Assembly (NCBI GenBank): GCA_022448705.1
Contig: JAKUUF010000093.1
Span: 1 to 6,023 of the forward strand
DNA length: 6,023 nt
From: SAR324 cluster bacterium
GTDB taxonomy: Bacteria > SAR324 > NAC60-12
Reading direction: 5' to 3'
The notes beneath the pieces were generated by a model. It made no database searches, was not told the origin of the DNA, and worked only from the letters and a program-made list of their open reading frames with translations. Below, in pieces: positions 5,330 to 6,023 of this stretch. The position numbers and the translations under genes are program-made. Within the stretch, counting starts at the first letter, position 1. Every line of letters begins with the position of its first letter.

Positions 5330-6023
5330 CTAAGTCACCTCTGCCTGCACTGCATATTTTTCGTCGCGCCAGTCATTGGAATTCATGATATCAGCTAGCG
5401 TCGAAACGGCCTGCCAGACATCAACATAACGTGTGTAGAGTGGGGTGAATCCGAACCGCAAGATATCCGGAGCACGAAAATCGCCGATCACACCGCGTTC
5501 AATCAGTGCCTGCATGATGGGGTAGCCACCCGGGTGGCGGATCGAGACCTGGCTGCCCCGCATGTCTGCTTCCCTGGGTGAGGCGAGTTCGAAACCCATG
5601 CGATTTTCTTCAACCAGGGAGATGAAAAGATCACCAAGCTGCCGGGACTTTGTCCTTAGCACCCCCATATCGACCGACTGGAAAATATCGACGCCAATTT
5701 CAAGGGCACACATGCCCAGAATACCGGGCGTGCCGCACAGGAAACGTTTTATACCCTGACCTGGGACGTAACTGTCTTCAAAAGCAAACGGTGATGCATG
5801 GCCCATCCAACCGGGCAATACAGGCATTACTTTTGACTGGTGACGCTCAGCGACGTAGATGTATGCTGGTGCGCCTGGCCCGCCATTGAGAAATTTGTAT
5901 CCGCAGCCAACTGCGAAATCAACCCTGCACTTGTCCAATTCAACTTGGATTGCACCAGCGGAATGGGATAGATCCCAAATCACAAGCACTCCAGCCTCGT
6001 GGGCGAGATTCATGATCTCGTAC
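5330..6023 (-). CDS. kynU: Kynureninase, C-terminal part (cut by window edge)
   Basis: PLP enzyme of tryptophan degradation that cleaves L-kynurenine to anthranilate and L-alanine, acting in the cytosol. About 230 C-terminal residues are present of a family usually near 410-420; the frame stays open to the right edge, so the true start is outside the window and the ATG at 6013 is internal. Counting from that Met, Asp14 in WDLSHSAGA is the residue expected to contact the PLP ring nitrogen, and Lys40 in GCGYKFLNGGPGAP (codon 5896-5894) is the Schiff-base lysine. The later blocks GTPGILG, SIRHPGGYP and GVIGDFRAPDILRFGFTPLY are typical of the family. The gene is convergent with sdhB, 28 bp apart, with no clear terminator between. 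Base composition is noticeably more GC-rich than the rest of the window. No broken frame was seen. Confidence 0.93.
   Translation of the reverse strand, partial: YEIMNLAHEAGVLVIWDLSHSAGAIQVELDKCRVDFAVGCGYKFLNGGPGAPAYIYVAERHQSKVMPVLPGWMGHASPFAFEDSYVPGQGIKRFLCGTPGILGMCALEIGVDIFQSVDMGVLRTKSRQLGDLFISLVEENRMGFELASPREADMRGSQVSIRHPGGYPIMQALIERGVIGDFRAPDILRFGFTPLYTRYVDVWQAVSTLADIMNSNDWRDEKYAVQAEVT

Noticed and set aside
1..6023. CRISPR array, insertion sequence, tRNA or other structured RNA gene, phage or defence genes
   Set aside because: No direct-repeat array, transposase-like frame, tRNA-like cloverleaf or defence-family motif was seen on either strand; the window is housekeeping metabolism.

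Overview
The window is a stretch of ordinary bacterial chromosome of moderate GC content (roughly 40-50% in the lines I sampled by hand, higher at the right end). It carries four complete genes on the + strand and one partial gene on the - strand. The gene content (a class I-beta glutamine synthetase, a three-gene succinate dehydrogenase operon and a kynureninase) points to a free-living aerobic or facultative bacterium. The sequence does not allow a firm phylum. Shine-Dalgarno usage and the AT-rich spacers look unlike a high-GC actinobacterium, although the succinate dehydrogenase is of the type best known from mycobacteria (Sdh1). An uncultured marine proteobacterium-like lineage is only a guess.

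Layout: positions 1-224 are an AT-rich leader with a sigma-54-like element at 41-56 and a strong ribosome binding site. glnA occupies 225-1640. A 331-bp non-coding spacer (1641-1971) holds a perfect 14-bp palindrome and two stem-loops, and probably contains the end of the glnA transcript and the start of the sdh transcript. The sdhC-sdhA-sdhB operon follows (1972-5301): a five-helix membrane anchor, a flavoprotein that starts directly after the sdhC stop codon, and an iron-sulfur subunit after a 30-nt gap. From 5330 to the right edge, on the - strand, is the C-terminal half of kynureninase, convergent with sdhB across only 28 bp.

How the genes work together: SdhA oxidises succinate to fumarate on covalent FAD, SdhB passes electrons through [2Fe-2S], [4Fe-4S] and [3Fe-4S] centres, and SdhC anchors the complex and should hold the quinone site. 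SdhC is one large five-helix subunit with a Cys/His-rich stretch, so it resembles the Sdh1 class in which a membrane-embedded Rieske-type cluster has been reported. GlnA assimilates ammonia and is probably transcriptionally and post-translationally nitrogen-regulated. Kynureninase belongs to tryptophan catabolism and has no evident functional link to its neighbours.

I found no mobile element, CRISPR array, RNA gene or clearly new system. The points most worth a second look are the Cys/His pattern of SdhC, the single in-frame stop codon that separates sdhC from sdhA, and the structured spacer upstream of the operon.
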